Positions 63,487-64,000 of a DNA stretch of 64,000 nucleotides are shown here, piece by piece. The notes under the pieces were generated by a model. The model had not been told where the DNA came from and did no database searches. It saw nothing but the letters and a program-made list of their open reading frames with translations. Numbering within the stretch: position 1 is the stretch's first letter; every line of letters starts with the position of its first letter. The position numbers and the translations under genes were made by a program. The DNA is taken from assembly GCF_000346485.2 (NCBI RefSeq), contig NZ_KQ976354.1, positions 124,001 through 188,000 on the forward strand, read 5' to 3'. The DNA comes from Scytonema hofmannii PCC 7110 (lineage in GTDB: Bacteria; Cyanobacteriota; Cyanobacteriia; Cyanobacteriales; Nostocaceae).

Positions 63487-63999
63487 TTATAAGGCAGTTA
63501 ATAGTGCCGATGTGAAATGAGTTTGAACTCGCTGTCGCCAAATCTCGTATGCTGGTTCCGCTCCATTAGTCGGTAGCTTCTCCAAAGCCATGTCTGTCAC
63601 TCGAGCTGCTGCATCAGCCGACATATTACAGAAAACCTGACATGCTAATTCCGTATGAGCTGCTGGGTTACTAGCTCGCTGACGTGCCTTTGCTGCAAAT
63701 GCTGCTCCTTGTGCCAAGTAAGGTTGATAAGGCTTTGCTGCTATTTGCAAAGCTTCTATCGCATCACGTTCTACGCCACCTGCATAGGTACAGGCTAAAC
63801 CGATCCCACTCCAAAGGTCGCTATGTCGTGCTAATGGGAAAGCAGCAATTGTTGCTGGAATTAGAGTGACATCAGCACCGTTTACAAACCAAAGGCTTCG
63901 TCCTAAACCTTGATCGAAGACTCGACGGGCGTAGCTGGAAAGTTGCTTAAGGCTTTTCTGCTGCTGAATGTAATCTCGCCAGTGAAAGTACCCCTCATG
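63487..63999 (-). CDS. unbL: Enediyne core protein UnbL (DUF1702), C-terminal part, cut by window edge
   Basis: The frame is open from base 63999 to the stop at 63487, giving 170 residues; the N-terminal part lies beyond the window. Typical DUF1702 text is seen: EGYFHWRDYIQQQKSLKQLSSYARRVFDQGLGRSLWFVNGAD, then FPLARHSDLWSGIGLACTYAGG, then a helical repeat-like tail. UnbL is the remaining member of the five-gene enediyne minimal cassette; its biochemical role is unknown. An internal TTG at 63750 is not the true start. Confidence 0.92.
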   Translation of the reverse strand, partial: HEGYFHWRDYIQQQKSLKQLSSYARRVFDQGLGRSLWFVNGADVTLIPATIAAFPLARHSDLWSGIGLACTYAGGVERDAIEALQIAAKPYQPYLAQGAAFAAKARQRASNPAAHTELACQVFCNMSADAAARVTDMALEKLPTNGAEPAYEIWRQRVQTHFTSALLTAL

Positions 64000-64000
64000 G

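Overview
The window is cyanobacterial chromosome, most likely from a filamentous heterocyst-forming (Nostocales-type) species. The evidence is frequent HIP1 octamers (GCGATCGC), many heptameric short tandem repeats, and genes typical of the group: Psb34, a flavodiiron fragment, a PAP/fibrillin protein, PRC-barrel/DUF2382 (AvaK-like) proteins, SLH and peptidoglycan-binding exported proteins, and DUF1400 hydrolase. No rRNA, tRNA or CRISPR array was recognised. The assignment is by gene content and sequence style only.

Region 1 (1-24 kb) starts inside a glycogen-debranching-type enzyme. It then carries small exported, envelope and stress-type genes: an HtrA-like protease, two PRC-barrel/DUF2382 proteins, peptidoglycan-binding proteins, a YflT-like Gly-rich protein and an SLH protein. 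A complete ECF-type transporter operon (S, fused A-A, T) sits among them. Nine copies of one 32-bp promoter-like signal occur in the intergenic spaces. Each has a 17-nt box close to TCCACNAGTTTTCCACT, then exactly 9 nt, then a TANNNT-like hexamer. Eight of the nine point at a gene, so this looks like a local regulon. Several genes are decayed: a frameshifted DUF1400 hydrolase and an internally deleted GH31 glucosidase. A degenerate IS1182-type element has inserted into the hairpin of a MITE.

Region 2 (24.5-45 kb) is an accessory metabolic stretch. It holds a cyclic amidohydrolase, an Asp/Asn-hydroxylase-like oxygenase, a PAP2 phosphatase beside an HMA-like protein, a nitrilase-fold protein that has lost its catalytic Cys and Lys, an aldehyde dehydrogenase, a clan AA protease, histidyl-tRNA synthetase, a bicupin, a SnoaL-like protein, Psb34, photolyase, an acireductone-dioxygenase-like cupin, a CBS protein and a Cys/Met-rich copper-binding protein. 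An ISL3-type insertion sequence with long inverted ends carries a four-helix-bundle passenger gene. A 46-bp palindrome matching its ends sits alone near 3.3 kb, flanked by a perfect 8-bp direct repeat.

Region 3 (45-50.3 kb) is a phosphate and ion group: PsiE, a TrkA/RCK channel-like protein, a PstS-type phosphate-binding lipoprotein and a Na/Pi cotransporter.

Region 4 (51-64 kb, all on the minus strand) is the most striking part. It holds the conserved core of an enediyne biosynthetic gene cluster in the order unbL (cut by the window edge), unbV, unbU, pksE (KS-AT-ACP-KR-DH-PPTase, 1937 aa) and the hot-dog thioesterase TEBC. A small membrane protein, an AraC-type regulator and an AarF/UbiB-type kinase follow. 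The iterative PKS would build the polyene precursor and TEBC would release it; unbL, unbV and unbU are conserved partners. The tailoring and resistance genes should lie to the right of the window.
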